Origin: Adiantum capillus-veneris
Lineage: Eukaryota; Streptophyta; Polypodiopsida; Polypodiales; Pteridaceae
Direction: 5' to 3'
DNA: 64,000 bases
Assembly (NCBI GenBank): GCA_014529385.2
Contig: CM043945.1
Location: 1,769,312 to 1,833,311 of the forward strand
Under the pieces are notes generated by a model that saw only the letters and a list, made by a program, of their open reading frames with translations, was not told where the DNA came from and made no database searches. Below, in pieces: positions 46,501 to 57,769 of this stretch (position 1 is its first letter; the number at the start of each line of letters is the position of its first letter). A program made the position numbers and the translations under genes.

Positions 46501-47091
46501 GTGTTTAGTACTTTCATAGTGGTGCTAGAAAGCACATTACTTTGCATCGTGACTTTGTTTGCCTCTCTCAAGGCTATCCCTCATAGGAATATGGTCACTT
46601 GTGCCAACAATGCCTCTTATCCGGTCATGGGAGTTGGAAATATTGTGCTAACTACTATGAATGGTATCTCTTTCACACTTGTTGATGCACTTTATGTACC
46701 AGAGATCAAAATTAACATTTTGTCTGTATCTGCAATTGCAAGACTTGGTCGTCTTGTCAAATTTTTGGGTGGCAAATATGCAATTCATGGCCTCAATTTT
46801 GGTGATGAAGTTGTTGCATCTAACATTTTGTGATGTGGATTGTATAAGCTCACTTTGTATGACAAGTATAGGAATTTTTTTTCAAATGCAGTTGTGGATC
46901 CAAAGACTATTTCAGATGCAATACTTTGGCGTGCATGTTTTGGGCCTTTTAATTTTTCCAATTTGTTGCATATACAAAAATATGACATGGTTGCTTCTTT
47001 TCCACCTCTTCAAGTACCTTCTAAGCATGTTTGTGAAGGCTGTATTTTGGGTAAGATGCGACATTCAAAGTTTCCAAAGGGCTCTTGGTAA
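46501..47091 (+). pseudogene. Ty1/copia protease to GAG-pre-integrase fragment, plus strand
   Basis: CANNASYPVMGVGNIVL, VDALYVPEIKINILSVSAIA and a later FGPFNFSNLLHIQKYDMV, then HVCEGCILGKMRHSKFP, are the protease end and the GAG-pre-integrase zinc motif of copia pol. The protease active site is eroded (VLESTL where a DSG-type motif is expected). One stop (TGA 46832) occurs. The sequence breaks at about 47092, where a minus-strand copia is inserted. Confidence 0.82.
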
Positions 47092-47264
47092 GTAGTACTC
47101 ACTGCTCCTTATTCTTTCAAAGTATCCAAAGAAAAAGTTAATCATTAGTGAGGGGCAATTGGCCAATTGGCCTAAAGCCTAACAATCTCCCACTTGAAGG
47201 CCAACGTGGCCCAAGTGGCTATAAACGTAAGGGTTAGTATGTACAACTATACAATTGTGAAGAA

Positions 47265-48600
47265 TCACCATATCTTCAGCCTATGCCCATCATCTATATG
47301 CAATGTACCAAACCCCTCTGAAGATAGACTCTTTGTCAGAGCATCCACTGGGTTCTCATCTGTGTGGACTTTGGCTAACTTGACGTGTTTGCTAGCCAAA
47401 ATATCCCGTATCACATGATACCTAACCTTGGTGTGTTTCAATTTGGAATGAAACATGGGGTTCTTTGCTAATGCAATCGCACTCTGGCTATCACAATGTA
47501 ACACTGGAGTCTAGTGTATACCAAGGTCTCTCACTAGACAAGATAACCACACAACTTTCTTGGTGGCACTAAAAACTACAACATACTTAACCTCAATGGC
47601 GGAAGACAAAGTAAAATTTTGGAGACATGATCTCCAAGATATTACCTCTTTAGCAAATAAGAAAATGTAGCCAAATGTGAATCTCCTAGTGTCCACACAA
47701 CTCGCATAATCAAATCAATGTATCCAACTATGGATGCATCACTGTTTCCAAAACATAAGCACTTGTTGATTGAACCCTTGATGTATCTCAAGATATGCTT
47801 AAGTGCTTCTTAATGCTTTTTGCACAGATTTCCATATACATGCTGACCACTCCCACTATAAATGCAATGTCTACTCGTGTGCTAACCATGGTGAACATGA
47901 GACTGTCAACAACTGTCGAATAGTATGGCACCTTTTCCATCTCTATCTTTTCAACGTCCGATTTAGGGAAATCATTCTTGCTAAGTTCTACATATGCAAC
48001 CATTGGGGTACTCAATGTCTTCCCCCCTTGCATGTTAAAACATTGCAAGACCTTGTGAATACTCTTCTTGTGATAGTTCAAGTATTCCACGCTTATAATC
48101 TCTCTTGATACACATACCAAGAAAGTGATGTGCATCGCCCAAATATTTCATGGAAAATTGGTTGCTTAAGGCATCCTTGAGAAGTGCAATCTCATATTTT
48201 GACTTCTCGACTATAAGCATATCATCCAAGTACAAGATTAGAATGATGAGGGAACCATTGTTTAACCTCATTGTGTACAAGAAGTGATCCTCTTGGCTAG
48301 GTACATAAACTTGGGACTAAATGTACTTATCAAACTTAATGTACCAACACATTGAGCCTTGCTTTGATCTATATAAAGCTTTCTTGAGTCTACACACTAG
48401 TTCTACCCTAGTTCGCTTCTCACACTTTATCTCGAAACCTTTTGGCTTTCATGTAGACATCTTCTTCAATACCTCCATGAAGAAATGTCATCTTCACATC
48501 CATTTGGACCAATTTATGTCCTCTATGGCTACTAAACCAATCACAAGACACAGTGTATTCATTTGAAATATCTCATCAAAATCTACCCCTTTCTTCTGCT
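47265..48600 (-). pseudogene. Copia reverse transcriptase and RNase H
   Basis: RT keeps its catalytic box: LILYLDDMLIVEKSK (about 48225), then FSMKYLGDAHHFLGM. A frame change follows before KVLQCFNMQGGKTLSTPM. RNase H: DTRRFTFGYIFLF, SCLVRDLGIH, TAG at 47511, then VLHCDSQSAIALAKNP, HTKVRYHVIRD and VHTDENPVDALTKSL, ending in TAA at 47265. The stop lies where Gln is usual in related elements. Upstream RT is readable only in short pieces. Confidence 0.85.
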
Positions 48601-48762
48601 TGAATCCTTTAGCAACCAATCTAGCCTTATACTTAGGCTCAGGATCTTTTTCCATGTATTTTTTCTTGTACACTCATTTGCAAGGCAATGCTTGTTTATC
48701 GGATGGTAAATCTTTCAATTCCCAAGTCGCATTGGCTAAGATCGAGTTATACTCAAACTACA

Positions 48763-49213
48763 TTAGCTTGCTCCCACTTCACACTATCTTCCATTTGAAT
48801 AGCTTCTTTATAACAAGTGGGCTCACCGTAGCCAATGACTAACAAATAGTACAATCCTGGCTAAAAACGCTTAGGTGCACAAGATACACGAATAGGTCTT
48901 CTAAGTGCCTGACTACTAGATTGAGCAACATTTGTTTATGTACTATTGGAAGGTGCATCAATAGCACTTCCAGCATTCTGCATAACTGCATAGCCTACTC
49001 CCACTTCATGCTATCTTCCATCTGAATAGCTTCTTCATAACAAGTGAACTCACCGTAGTCAGTGACTAACAAATAGTTTAGTCTTGGCTAAAAACACTTA
49101 GGTGCACGAGATACACGAGTAGGTCTTCTAAGTGCCTGACTGCTGGATTGAGCAACATTTGTTTGTGTGCTAGAGGAAGGTGCATCCGTAGCACTTCCAG
49201 TACTCTGCATAAC
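48763..49213 (-). repeat. Tandem duplication of about 225 bp within copia pol
   Basis: Two adjacent units (about 48763-48990 and 48991-49213) share CTCCCACTTCA..CTATCTTCCAT, CACTTAGGTGCAC-AGATACACGA, TAGGTCTTCTAAGTGCCTGACT and GCACTTCCAG. The divergence shows the duplication is not recent. It lies between integrase and RT. Confidence 0.85.
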
Positions 49214-50130
49214 TAATGGTGAGGCAACATTCTCAAACCTGACTGTGAAATATTCAATCTCTTTCATTGGCTATCTATGCATCCTAGAGTCATTGAATAT
49301 CACATGTGAATTGCATATGACCTTCTTAGATTCTGAGTGCCAAAGATGATATCCCCTCTCTTTGTCCACACCATATCCACTTGTGAGATTTGGGATCTAA
49401 CTTTTACCTAAGCAATTTTGATACATGTGAGATTGCCTCACACCCAAATACACATAACCTATTGTAATTAGGTTGTTTGCCCATCCACATCTCCTGTAGA
49501 ATTTTGTACTTCAATGGTGTACTAGATGAGCGGTTTATCAAGTAAGATATCATAACGGCTCCCCCCCAAAACTTCTAAGGTAAAGTGGCCATGAACAACA
49601 TAGAAGTGACTTGTTCCTAGGTATTCTTATTCATCCTTTCTGCCACACCGTTCTGAGCAGGTGCGTAAGGCGCATTGAACTGTCTTCTAATGCCTTGTTT
49701 ACTGTAGAAATCTATGAACTCAAAGGAGATGTATTCACATCCATTAGTTTGTAAAGCTTTAATATTTTTACCTCATTGATTTTCTATCAATGTTAAGAAC
49801 TTCTAAAAGACACTAAAGACCGCTCTTCTGCTTCAAGAGATAAACCCACACCTTCCTAGTAGATTCATCTATGAATGTTAGGAAGTATAGTGCCCCCCCT
49901 AGAGACTTAACATGCATAGGTCTGCATAAGTTTCTATGAACAAGATCTACACGGCTTTCTAATTCTTTGTCTAAAGGAGTTGTGGTCAACTTAGTCTGGT
50001 TTCCATAAATACAATGCTCATATAAAGAAAATCAAAGTAATCTAACACAAGGATATAACTAGGATGTTGCAGTACCTTCATTCTTTTTAGACTCATATGT
50101 TCCAATCGTCTATGCCACAACTCTACAGAT
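49214..50130 (-). pseudogene. Copia GAG-pre-integrase and integrase
   Basis: On minus: VELWHRRLEHMSLKRMK (GAG-pre-integrase), then DLVHRNLCRPMHVKSLGGAL and FLTFIDESTRKVWVYLL of the integrase core, YISFEFIDFYSKQGI and NAPYAPAQNGVAERMN, the region of the third catalytic residue. Several stops and shifts. Confidence 0.78.
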
Positions 50131-50305
50131 GCAACTCGGGTATATGTTTGACACTTTGCAGCATAAACTTGATGCCACTATGCATACAAATTCTGCATAT
50201 GTCAAGCTCATAAGAACTACCTAGCTTCATTATACCATTTGCAACAGTATATGTGGAAAAACATTCCTTATGAGGAGTCACATGAAAGCTAGCACCTGAG
50301 TCCAT
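50123..50305 (-). pseudogene. Copia aspartic protease
   Basis: MDSGASFHVTPHKECFSTY gives an intact DSGA active site and the HVT motif of copia proteases. VKHIPELHL follows at the end. The frame changes before and after. Confidence 0.82.
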
Positions 50306-50433
50306 AATCCAATTCTAGGCAAAACACTCGTCAAGAGCTAACAATGTATCATGACTCAAATATGAGGTGAAGATCAACACATTATTAACAGTCCCAACAG
50401 CTGCAGACTCGACAACATTAAGTTCTTCTATCT

Positions 50434-51247
50434 TCACAATGCTCTTAGGTTGTGAGAATTCACTTTTTCTTTGCCCTTTTTGCGTTGTAATGCATGGAAA
50501 TCCTTATTTACATGTCTTTTTTTATGACAATTATAACATTCAACGTTCTTCATGTCTCTTCCACAACTGTTGCTACGATTATTCTTGCAATCTTCAAAAC
50601 GATCGTGACTAGCGACCACGCTGCCTTGTCTTGTCACGACTGCCACTAGCCATATACGCATCACCATGCCCACTCACATCAAGAGACCAATGAGCAACAT
50701 TCTAGTAACATCATTGAACACTAGCTTCCCGATAGGTGTTGAGTTACTTATGGCTGTATTGAATGTATCCCATATGACGATGGTAAGGAACATAGCAAGA
50801 AGATGGCTTTCATCTCATCATCAAAGCTAAGCACTTTGAAAGTAAATTGCAAAAAGACATTGTTGAACTCATTCAAATAAGAGCTAATGATGATGCTTTC
50901 TTCATGTTCATGTGCATAAGTTTCTTCATGAAAAGGACCTTATTTGAGGCTTTTTTACCATCCCATGCTGCACATAAGGCATCCCACAAATGTTTGGCAT
51001 CGGCTTTATCCATTATTGTGCAGTAAACAGATTCACCAAGATGCAGGAAAATGGTCGCCATAGCACGCTCATTTAAATCTTCCCACTCACGATCAGTGTA
51101 TGCATTCTCTTTTCTCTCACGCAATTGCTTTATCAAACCCTTATTGATCAACACATCATGCATATGCTGCTTCCAGATTGCAAAGTGTGTGCCATCAAAC
51201 TTCTTAATGTACAACTCATCCTTGTCCGAAGCACTACTATTAGCCAT
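50434..51247 (-). pseudogene. Copia gag
   Basis: Starts at ATG 51247: MANSSASDKDELYIKKFDG, then FAIWKQHMHDVLINKGL, WEDLNERAMATIFLHL, DALCAAW and KLMHMNM, the conserved UBN2 gag pattern. A frame change lies near 50880. The zinc knuckle CYNCHKKRHVNKDF (about 50540) has lost its last Cys (CX2CX4HX4F). Confidence 0.85.
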
Positions 51248-52120
51248 AGTTTGAGAGAATGTGACAAAAGACTTATGGCAAATTTTTTAAGAGAATTTTG
51301 ACAAAGTTCCAATGTAACGGGAGCAAAACCTTTAAAAAAATGCAACAAAATCACAGTGTGAACGATTAAGTGTTCCAAGAACGCGTATGGACGACTTGCG
51401 GAAAAAATACGACAGTCTCCTCTATTTGGAGATCAAAATCTCAAGGCAGCCAACATGTGAACAACACAAGAATAACCTGCAAGACAATCAAATAAACCCC
51501 CAAATGGCATACACGAAAGAGATATCATCACCTTGCACAAAGAAGCCCAAAGTGCAATAGCACGCTCTGGCTCTACAGAGACCACGCGGCCTAACAAACA
51601 ATAACCCAATGAGGGCCCTGCACAACACCCCACAAGCCACCTAAAACTTGCTTGCAAATCCTTATACAATCAGCCTTGTTGCGAATATCTTTTCCTTGTC
51701 AAAGGTGTGTGTGTATGTGTGTGCATGTGTGCAGACACACACTTTTTGTTGCTTGTAAACCCGAGAGCTCACGCTCTTGCTGCTCTCTTTGCTTGCTCTC
51801 ACTATAGCACTGCAGAGACTCCGAGAATCTCCAACGCTATGTTTGCTCTCTCTGTAGCACTACTGCTTATTTCCAAACCTCATAGTAGTCCAAGGCTATT
51901 GCACAGAAAACTCCAACGCTACTGGGTAAACTCACTTAGTGCTATTCAAAAAATTTGTGCTTTTGTCTTTCAACGCTACCTTTGCCTTGAAATTTCCTAG
52001 TGCTATCTGGTTTTGCATGTAGTGCTACTGCAAAAGGAGAGTCACTAAGAGACATTTCAACGTTGTCTTGCTGAGTAATTAGCACTTCTGTGTAGCTATT
52101 TGAATCTCCAATACTCAATG

Positions 52121-52123
<3 letters not shown>

Positions 52124-52200
<77 letters not shown>
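52124..52200. repeat. (TC)n microsatellite in the copia leader
   Basis: About 37 TC units between primer site and gag of the minus copia. Confidence 0.95.
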
Positions 52201-52203
<3 letters not shown>

Positions 52204-52599
52204 GCTAAAGCTTTGAGCCTTAACTTGTACTCGAAGTCCATAGACGTGAAGCTTCTGCCACCCTCCCTCTTGCTTTGATGCCACGTGTGAGGCATTGCGG
52301 GAGCGTGTGCATGCAAGTGCGCGAGTGCAGTGCAACAGGAGACAAGATTTGGTGGAGCTCTTGATTAGAAGTAATGCTCACTGCTACTTATTCTTTCATT
52401 ATATCCAAATAATAAGTTAATCATTAGTACCCTAACACAATATTTAGTTTTTTGTCTCACAGGGTAGCATATATATGTATGCATAACACATGGTCTAAGC
52501 ATTATAAAGTTGCTAAAAAGATATTTCACTACTGGTTGTTATGACACACCTGTCCACAAGTTGTTTTTGTTTTCATGCTTGGAAATTCATGAATATCGT

Positions 52600-52870
52600 G
52601 GTTAATCAAGAGGCAACCTACTTTCGCCACTTCCAGTTGTAAGGTTGAGTACAAGGTAGTCTTCATAGCTACGGTTGAGCGTGTATCACTCAAACACCTT
52701 ATGGTTGGTTTGGTTGTTGGACAAGACACTGCCAACGTCGTCTACATTGACAATTAGAGTGCATTGGTAGTCGTAAGGAACCCAGTTTTTCATGCTTGCA
52801 CAATGCACATTGAGGTGCATTATCACTATGTCAAACGGAGACTCTCAATAGGAGTGATTATAAAGCTTTC
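52600..52870 (+). pseudogene. Copia RNase H fragment, plus strand
   Basis: YKVVFIATVERVSLKHLM, then VYIDN-TAG-SALVVVRNPVFH and HIEVHYHYVKRRL, is the C-terminal part of copia RNase H. The DNQSA motif is broken by TAG at 52755-52757. It may be the far end of the copia at 46501-47091, separated by the minus-strand insertion, with integrase and RT lost. Confidence 0.78.
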
Positions 52871-55800
52871 TGCAAAGCTTTGGGCTTGCTTCCCTTTGTG
52901 GATTGGTTATGTATGTAGGGCATGTCACTTCCCTATACACTATGTGCCAGCTCTCGTTCACTGCATCCCTCCAAGGGGGGGATTTGTTACCATTTATGTG
53001 GTAGTGTTGTGTGTGAACATACTTAGGCCATCCAGGGCACTTTTTCCTCACTAGGAGGTTTTTTATTTTGTGCATTATATATGCACCTATCATTCTAGGG
53101 CTAATCTTTCTATTTGTGCACTAAGCAATACACTCTTTGTTGTGTGCCTTGAGCTTCTTCAACTTCTCCATTTGTGTGTGCATCTTTGCAACCCTAATTC
53201 CAAAAATGTTGATCATACTTACATCTCACTCTCCCTTGACATCACGTGCCTACCGTGCATACCACCTACATGTACCCCACACACCACCATATACTTCTCA
53301 CACGGTTTTTCTCATATCTACACTCATCACGTCTATGATGGTATTTATCATCTAGAACTCTCATCACTACTTCAAGCATTCACCTAAGATCTCTTCTAGT
53401 TTGCATGTGCTAGCCCTCAGTAGCTTCCCACACCAAACTCACTCGTGATGCACCACATGCTCGCATACTATGTATGCCCCATAACCGAAGGTATGATGAT
53501 GGGTACAAAGATATATATAGACAAATCTATATGCAGCATGCAAAAACTACCAAGGGGCTTGCAGACAGATGAAGACCCTCACCCACCACCAAAGGAAGAA
53601 ATTCAAGGAGTCTTGAGAGCTAGGATTGTATTGCCTACTCATAATCCGTAATTCAATCGTGGCATGGCACCACCTACAAGAGCCCCACTTGTTGATTCTT
53701 TTGAGGACCCACATAGATGGAATAACTATGCGTGGAGACTCCATTAGGTACCTAGGCAATTATCGATTCCAATGCCTCATATACACCACAGACACCCTTG
53801 CCCTATTCATTGGCTTGTTCTTCAATAGAGCATTAGTAAAAGGATTATCAATACAATGGATTAGGCCACCATTGTGCCTATACACAAGTCCGAGGATTCT
53901 CTTAACTTGACCACCTATCAAAACATCATGAGTTGTCACACATTGGACAAAGTATAGGGAGCATTATTGGATGCAGATCGAAGTTCATACACAGAGAGCA
54001 AGGGCCTACAAGCCACTAGGTGGGGACCGGTTTCACACGACCCTTCTCTACCATCAACCACATCTTTAATGTATGCTACTTGATAGATTAGACAAAGGTG
54101 TGGAGGAGGTGACTACATTGTTGCTTTGTGTCTTTTTGCAAGCATTGGCTTCATCTTTGACCATCTTCTTGGTGTTGGTGATGGCCTTTTTCTTCCAGGA
54201 TTGATCTTTAAAGTAGCACCTCACACCTTGAATTTGGTGCACTCTTTCTCTTCTAAGAATTGTGACAATGTATAATCATATTGGTTTGGAATTTCTCCTA
54301 GTAACATTGCTCCTCTTGATACTTTTGATTGAAGCCTCATTGTTGGTGTTGAAGATTAGTGTGAATATGTCCTTAGCATCAATCTCTGCCTCTCTTTTGT
54401 GGGAACCTCCTCTCCTTAAGAAGTTGGCCTTCTAGTAGGTGTGTAAGACAGCCCTTAAGAAGAGTGGCACCTCTTCAAGACTCTCGGTTGAGAGACAACA
54501 CATGGGATCCAAGTTTGTCGGACCCACTTTTGAGAATAAGATTAAATATATATTTGTTTTTGACACCCAATGCCTCTTCAAAAGGATACTTCCCACATGT
54601 GCCAAGGCGCCAACAATCTCAACCTCAAACTTTACTTCAATTACCCGCTATCTTTTGCCAAAAATAATTCAACCCTTTCGAATCCACAACCTCAAGCCCC
54701 AAAGATAGGCTACACTCAAGTTAGCCACCCACCACGTGGTGATTTTGTGAGAGACTAAGAAATTAAGCTTCTTATCTAGAAATATCAAGAGGTTACCCAC
54801 ACACGCACCTATTTTGGGGTGAATTCAATGAAGTTAATTGAGTGGGCTATGGAGCTCCAAAATCAAGATTTAAGAGCTTGATCAAGAGGTCTGGAGAAGC
54901 TCTATTCACACACATAAACATGCATGGCTATGACAAGCTTGGAGAAACTAATTGAGAGTGTAAATATTGGAAAATTAGCCTAAACTCACACAAAATGAAG
55001 GGTTGAATCAACCAACAATTAATCCACTATACCATTCAATTGTTTGAGCATTGAGCATGCTTCAAGGGAGTCCAATTGAAGAAATAGATGAAAGTAAGAT
55101 TTTTATTATGCAAATAAGAAAAAGCACATGCACAAAGAGAGAAAGCTCATCTCCCTTAATCAAGGCTATTAGTGGTTCAAGGGACTTGATACCCATGAAT
55201 ATAATTGCACTTGATCAAGGCCATTATTGCTTAGAGAAGTACATTGACACAAATGCTTAATTACACATAATAAGTTAGCAATGCATTAACTTTCATTAGG
55301 CTATGATACCAATTGTATGGAGCTTGGAGGATTGAGCAAAGTACCATTCGTGATCAACATAATCATAAGCACTTAAGCAAAAGAGTGAAATCAAAGTGAA
55401 AAACTTGATTATTAAACTAAGTGAAAGAGATGCAAAGAAGCTCAAGTTATAGCCATGAGCTAAGCTTGAAGGTTGGTGGAGGCGGCATCCCCACATAGTG
55501 CCAAAAGTACATGCATGCATCCTTACAAAGAAGGGTCAACCCTAGGAAGAGAGAAGGGTTTGGGAGGAGTAACCAATGCATGCACCTAAGTTACATTGAG
55601 TTACATTTCATCTCATGCCATCTAATGTAATGTAATGTCATGTGCATTCCCTAGGCTAAAGACCATCTTCATCATGTAGCAACAAATTGGGGGCACCTTG
55701 ACTTACAACTTCATGGTGGAAACAGATTGAGAGCACAAGTCAAAGTGGCAGAGTTGGCCATAGCACCCATGGTAGCGGAGGCTTTCTTACAAACATGTTT

Positions 55801-56100
55801 CATCCAAAGATTGAAGGGGCTACGATAGGATATCCCTTCACACATAGCTCTTGAGGAATAAGACAGCTGGCAGAGGCAAATAAGACTAGATCATCATATT
55901 ACACACATATGACATGCTGGTTTAGCACACATGGTCTAAATATAGAGCGACTCACCCTTTCAATCTTACCATTTACACACCCCTCACAACCGAGTCCTTG
56001 GATGGAATCTCTAGAAGTTGTACATCCTGGGCATGGATTACATCTCTTCCATCAAGGAGAGAGTATTATAGATAGCAGTTCATGACTATTCTAGAGGACA
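52871..56100. other. No identifiable gene
   Basis: Short open frames only, none with family motifs. A piece at 53640-53740 (MAPPTRAPLVDSFEDPHRWN) is weakly reminiscent of a gag capsid start. CA-rich and TG-rich words are common. Confidence 0.4.
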
Positions 56101-56123
56101 GCTTCATTTAATGGCCACAAAAT

Positions 56124-56275
56124 ATGTGCCAAATGTGTTGGTGATTGGATAGCTCAAGGTCTCATCTCACATGCTAAAGATCGATGAGCATTGCAACTTC
56201 ACAAGGACACATATATGCCAAGTGTGTTGGTGATTGGATAGCTCAAGGTCTCATCTCACATGCTAGAGATTGGGC
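56124..56275 (+). repeat. Tandem repeat with 89-bp unit
   Basis: GCCAAGTGTGTTGGTGATTG and the following AGCTCAAGGTCTCATCTCACATGCTA occur twice, 89 bp apart (56127 and 56216). The first copy has AAATG for AAGTG. Confidence 0.9.
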
Positions 56276-56689
56276 CATCAAAAGTTCACAAGGACAAAAG
56301 GACATGCAAACATGCGGACATGGAAAGGAAATACATCCATTTTCAAAGGACAACCCACACATAAGTACTATTGGAGTGGAAAAATCAAAGACAACCGGGT
56401 CCCTCATTACTAGAGATTCATAGACATAGGGACTTCTTTCAGAGAGCTGCCCAAATCGATAATGAAGGAGAGAAATTTTAACTTCGTAGGAACAATCCCA
56501 AGATTTACAAGGCAATTTGGGAGATCCGACTACAACATAAGCAAACCAGACAGAGAGATATACATGGCCTTCTCTAACCCAACTTGCACCTTGTACGGAC
56601 TCTCTTTATTTATACTCCCTTACGCATATAGTTCCACATCCATTATAGTTCCATCCCCCTCACCCCTCATGTACACACACAACCAAACT

Positions 56690-56711
56690 CCCCCCCCCCC
56701 CCCCCCCCCCC
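56690..56711. repeat. 22-base C homopolymer
   Basis: Uninterrupted C run preceded by ACAACCAAACT. Long C runs are rare in plant DNA and prone to sequencing length error. Confidence 0.9.
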
Positions 56712-57149
56712 ATGTTCAATCTATTTGGTTTTGTTGCACATTCATTTCCAGATACCTAGAGGACACACACATGCACACCGTTTTGACTCAAAGGCCGAAT
56801 TCGGCCTAGAAGACATTAAAAAGCCTTCTATCTTTTCTCTCTCGCCATCATGGAGTCTAATTGTTGTTGGGGCGGGCTCATTGGGTATGAATGCATAGCA
56901 AGCACATAATTTTTCCCCGCAGAGCAAGTCGTTGCATATTGAACTACGTAGTTTGACCTATCAAAGCTTATCCAAGATGGCAAAAGGTGCAACTGAAATG
57001 CAAGAGACAGGCATCTCAAAAGTGTCATTCAAAAGAGTAGGACGCAGACATTAAGATTAGGAACCAAAACACAAAACTACAAAGAGACCCAACCCTCAAA
57101 ACGTTTGAAATAAAAAGGAGGCCAGAATCAACCAAAAATGAGAGTGAAG

Positions 57150-57700
57150 CACCCCATTGTATCAGGGGGGCTATTTTTCTAATATACAGTTAAGCCAAAC
57201 GTGTGCTCAACTCAGAAAATTGTTTTCTAAGTTAGCACCCCCTTCATCATTACATCTTCTAAAAAAGATTGAGATCCATACTACTCAACTGTTAGGGAAG
57301 ATAAAAGGATTGCATGTTAGAAAGACCCATTCTCAAACCTCTTCAAAAGAACAAACACAAAATTATCTCAACAAACTAACTTGATAGAGCACTCTGACTT
57401 TATCACATAAATACGCAACACCTAGCTTTGCTTTAAGAGAAGGGGGGGAAAGGCCAAAAGATTTAGTAATCCACTCAAGTAATGCTGGAAGAATTCTAAA
57501 AAATGCTAAATACAATTGAAAGGTGAAGCTTTCATGATCTTCTTCAAAACATAGTTGACATGAATGCTTTCTGGCGACAACAAAACTAAATTTTCCCACT
57601 ACCAAAAAATGATAATTAGTTGTCATTAGATGTAAGCTCAAATGATATCCTCTTGTTGAGCGAGGCATACACACTTTAAATAGATAAAGACATCAGATAA
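57150..57700 (-). pseudogene. Possible LINE reverse-transcriptase zinc-binding tail
   Basis: On minus, a frame with ARKHSCQLCFEEDHESFTFQL resembles the C-terminal Cys-rich (zf-RVT) segment of plant LINE ORF2, which normally continues with an H-x-C pair that is not clear here. Weak call. Confidence 0.25.
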
Positions 57701-57769
57701 TGAATAGAATCTGATTTGAACAGAAAATACTGGACTCTCTACATCTTTGTTCCTCAGCAGCGCTCAACA

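Larger units (their letters stand above)
47095..52437 (-). mobile_element. Ty1/copia element on minus, inserted in another copia
   Basis: A 5' LTR (52286-52437) starts TGTTAGGGTACTAATG. The primer site is TGGCATCAAAGC (52272-52283). Gag, protease, integrase, RT and RNase H follow in copia order (PR-INT-RT-RH). A classic copia purine tract AAGTGGGAGAT lies just above 47184, before the 3' LTR start TGTTAGGC. The LTRs match over about 90 bp and are short for copia. Confidence 0.82.

Noticed and set aside
54439-54758. Overlapping frames near 54450-54760
   Set aside because: No motif, no splice context, and three frames compete over the same bases.
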